Assembly (NCBI GenBank): GCA_965214485.1
Contig: CBDCBW010000017.1
Coordinates: forward strand, 533,475-597,474
Direction: 5' to 3'
Origin: JANQRZ01 sp965214485
GTDB taxonomy: Bacteria > Bacteroidota > Rhodothermia > Rhodothermales > JANQRZ01
Length of the DNA: 64,000 nt
Positions 60,981 through 64,000 of the stretch are shown piece by piece (within the stretch, counting starts at the first letter, position 1; every line of letters starts with the position of its first letter). A program made the translations under genes and the position numbers. The notes under the pieces were generated by a model, which was given only the letters and a program-made list of their open reading frames with translations, made no database searches and was not told the origin of the DNA.

Positions 60981-61435
60981 AGGAGGGGAGGGTGCGTGGG
61001 TGAGAGTGAGGGTGGAAGCCGCGAGCGTGGGGCGAGACCCACGGTGGGGGCTGCCGGTGGGGGGCTGCGCCCCGCGACGGGGCCGAGGCGGAGCGCTCCG
61101 GGCCGCCGGTCGCCGTCGGGCACGGGCTGCCGCTGTGCCGTCCGGCGCTCCGCCTCCCTTCCGTTTCCCGCTCTTCCGGTTCCGTGGAAAGCTCCGGCCA
61201 GTTCCTTGGAGAGCTCTTCCGGTTCCGTGGAAAAGGGGCACCGAGAAACCTAGCATCGGGGTCTGTGGGGCGTAGTGAAAACGCCGCAAAAAGGCGCTCC
61301 GCGCGTCGGCGTCGGGTCGGGGCGCAGCCTATCTTTGCGCCCCGCTCCGAGCCTGGAGCCGCCGTCCCTCACGCACCCGCCCGGCCTCTCCCTCACGCAC
61401 TCCCGCGGCCTCGCCGCGCCCAGCCTGCACGCCCT
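60981..61435. promoter_or_regulatory. Divergent control region between gap and the TPR gene
   Basis: 455 bp. Two identical 21-bp copies GCTCTTCCGGTTCCGTGGAA-A lie at 61170-61190 and 61213-61233, with a weaker TTCC...GGAGA copy between them. A leftward TAGGTTTC (61245-61252) would start the gap message just upstream of these copies. A rightward TATCTTTGC (61330-61338), a full match to TAnnTTTG, serves the TPR gene. The rest is GC-rich with no gene. Confidence 0.55.
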
Positions 61436-62146
61436 ATGTCGTCGATGCTCAAGCCCCCGAAGCCCGTCAGCCGCCGCCAGGAGCTGCGCGAAGACAAGGT
61501 GGTCACCGCCTACGCGCGGACGATCACGATGGCCGAGGAGAACAAGGGGGCCCTGATCGCCGCCGGTGCCGGGATCGTCGTGATCTTCCTCGGCGTGCTG
61601 GGCTTCTTCTACTACCAGGCCGGCCAGAGCGACCGCGCCGACGATGCCCTCGGCGCGATCCTCCCGGTCTACGAGGAGGGCTCGTACCAGGAGGCCCTCG
61701 ACGGCACGCCCGAGGCGCTCGGCCTGCTCGACGTCGCCGACGATTACGGCTCGACCGAGGCGGGCAACCTCGCCCGGTTCTACGCCGCGAGCGCGCTCTT
61801 CGAGCTGGGCCGCTACGACGAGGCGGGGGAGATGTACGAGGACTACGACGGCGGCGAGGACCTCCTCGGCGCGAGCGCCGTGGCTGGGCAGGCCGCCGTC
61901 GCCGAGCTCGGCGGCGACCACGCCGAGGCCGCCGCGCTCTACCGCCGCGCGGCCCGCGCCTACGAGAGCGCCGCGACCGCGCCGGGCTACTACCTCGCCG
62001 CCGCGCGCAACTTCGAAGCCGCCGCCGACTACGACGCGGCCCGCGACGCCTACGAGGCCATCGCCGAGGCCTACCCCGACACGCCGGAAGCCGCCAACGT
62101 CCCCGTCTACACCGCCCGCCTCGACGCCCTCTCGAACGACGGATGA
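61436..62146 (+). CDS. Tetratricopeptide-repeat membrane protein, YfgM-like
   Basis: 236 residues from ATG 61436. Basic cytoplasmic N-terminus, one transmembrane helix at about 40-60 (ALIAAGAGIVVIFLGVLGFF), then helical TPR-like repeats (NLARFYAASALFELGRYDEA, GQAAVAELGGDHAEAAALYR, NFEAAADYDAARDAYEAIAE). The layout is that of YfgM/TPR_21 proteins that assist envelope protein export at SecYEG. The exact role is inferred. Confidence 0.78.
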   Translation: MSSMLKPPKPVSRRQELREDKVVTAYARTITMAEENKGALIAAGAGIVVIFLGVLGFFYYQAGQSDRADDALGAILPVYEEGSYQEALDGTPEALGLLDVADDYGSTEAGNLARFYAASALFELGRYDEAGEMYEDYDGGEDLLGASAVAGQAAVAELGGDHAEAAALYRRAARAYESAATAPGYYLAAARNFEAAADYDAARDAYEAIAEAYPDTPEAANVPVYTARLDALSNDG

Positions 62147-62173
62147 CGAGTGCCGAGCGTCGAATGGTTATCA

Positions 62174-62352
62174 TCAGGGCTTACGCAAATCCACGAACGG
62201 TCTCACCCCGAGCGCAGTCGAGGGAGCTCTTCGGGCACAGGTCCAGCAGGCTATCGCGTCCGGCAGGCTAGCGCGAGTTTCCCCGGAAAGACCCCTCGAC
62301 TACGGCCCTTCGGACCTCCGCTCGGGACGAAGTGACCTGTGCGTAAGCCCTG
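62174..62352. mobile_element. MITE-like element with 13-bp perfect terminal inverted repeats
   Basis: Ends CAGGGCTTACGCA and TGCGTAAGCCCTG; 179 bp between the TPR gene and the NtrC-type gene. The interior has CACCCCGAGCGCAGTCGAGG and its loose inverse near the right end. No transposase. Confidence 0.75.
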
Positions 62353-62394
62353 GTTACTCAGGAGCCCCTCGACACTCGCAACCCGACACCTCCT

Positions 62395-63777
<1,383 letters not shown>

Positions 63778-63780
63778 AGC

Positions 63781-64000
63781 GTGGAGGAGCATTTAGGAGC
63801 GGAAGAGCGGAAGAGGGGAAGAGCGGAAGAGGGGGAGGTCGGTAGTCTGGAGCAACGGCAGCCTGATGAGGGAGCCTGTCTTCCGCCCGTCCGTTCGTCC
63901 GCTCTTCCGCTCTTACAAGCCGAAGGCTTGGGCAAGAGCTACGCCACGGCGGCGGGCACGCTCGACGTGCTGCGCGACGTGTCGCTGACGGTCGAAGCGG
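63781..64000 (+). CDS. ABC transporter ATP-binding protein, 5' end only
   Basis: The frame ends with LLQAEGLGKSYATAAGTLDV, LRDVSLTVEA at the right edge, the usual N-terminus of LolD/MacB-type ABC ATPases. The gene is cut by the window end before Walker A. The start is uncertain: GTG 63781 opens the frame, but the first 40 residues come from a purine- then pyrimidine-rich repeat region and may be untranslated. Confidence 0.65.
   Translation, partial: MEEHLGAEERKRGRAEEGEVGSLEQRQPDEGACLPPVRSSALPLLQAEGLGKSYATAAGTLDVLRDVSLTVEA

Overview
The window is high-GC, densely packed DNA from what is most probably a member of the Rhodothermota (Rhodothermia, Rubricoccaceae/Salinibacter-like). Four observations support this: several secreted proteins end in a YPNP...VEVFDVLGR...G(I/V)YLVR type IX secretion sorting tail; most identifiable promoters carry a Bacteroidota-type TAnnTTTG -7 element; many gene products have GC-rich Bacteroidota/Rhodothermota-style architectures (DUF3667, a DUF6913-like protein, 7TM-HD protein); and the housekeeping genes are single copy. 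Genus-level placement is inference.

Layout. 1-4 kb: end of an enoyl-CoA hydratase gene, purM, gpsA, an AlbA_2-type ATP-binding protein and a small MGMT-like protein. 4.2-10.5 kb: topoisomerase IV subunits (parC, parE) separated by a Uma2 nuclease gene, a decayed Uma2 remnant and a HEAT-like protein. 10.5-21.5 kb: DUF3667 membrane protein, EamA exporter, MerR regulator, tRNA-Pro, RodZ-like protein, ligA, a DUF6913-like protein, a sodium/solute symporter and a 7TM-HD phosphodiesterase. 21.5-32.8 kb: an accessory region of secreted proteins with sorting tails (PA-domain protein, propeller-like protein, subtilisin, M43 metalloprotease, DUF4185 lipoprotein). It is scarred by pseudogenes, including a stray C-terminal piece of rpoC and a duplicated 5' end of a gntR gene. 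33.2-40.7 kb: tRNA-Lys and a leftward block with a TerB-like protein, an NDH-2-like oxidoreductase, a MoxR ATPase and three consecutive parvulin-type peptidyl-prolyl isomerases for outer-membrane protein assembly. 41-47 kb: an ECF sigma factor with a membrane-anchored partner, a hydrolase gene broken by an in-frame TGA, and a tandem array of five mosaic lipoproteins. 47.3-52 kb: an unusual array in which three degenerate copies of the 3' end of thiC alternate with toxin-antitoxin-type or Uma2 genes, leading up to the intact thiC with its TPP riboswitch. 52-64 kb: a glycosyltransferase, an amidinotransferase-like enzyme, a lipoprotein, an ABC-2 transporter pair, MscS channel, pgk and gap, a TPR membrane protein, an NtrC-type regulator and the start of an ABC ATPase.

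The most notable structural theme is that accessory cassettes are bounded by truncated copies of the end of a neighbouring core gene: thiC three times, gntR once, possibly the anti-sigma gene once, and a free rpoC tail. A second theme is a family of purine/pyrimidine-rich tandem repeats (7- or 9-bp units) placed just downstream of TAnnTTTs promoter elements, so that transcripts would start with pyrimidine-repeat leaders. Several short elements with terminal inverted repeats and no transposase (MITE-like) also sit at gene ends. No CRISPR array, intact insertion sequence, integrase or phage gene was found.
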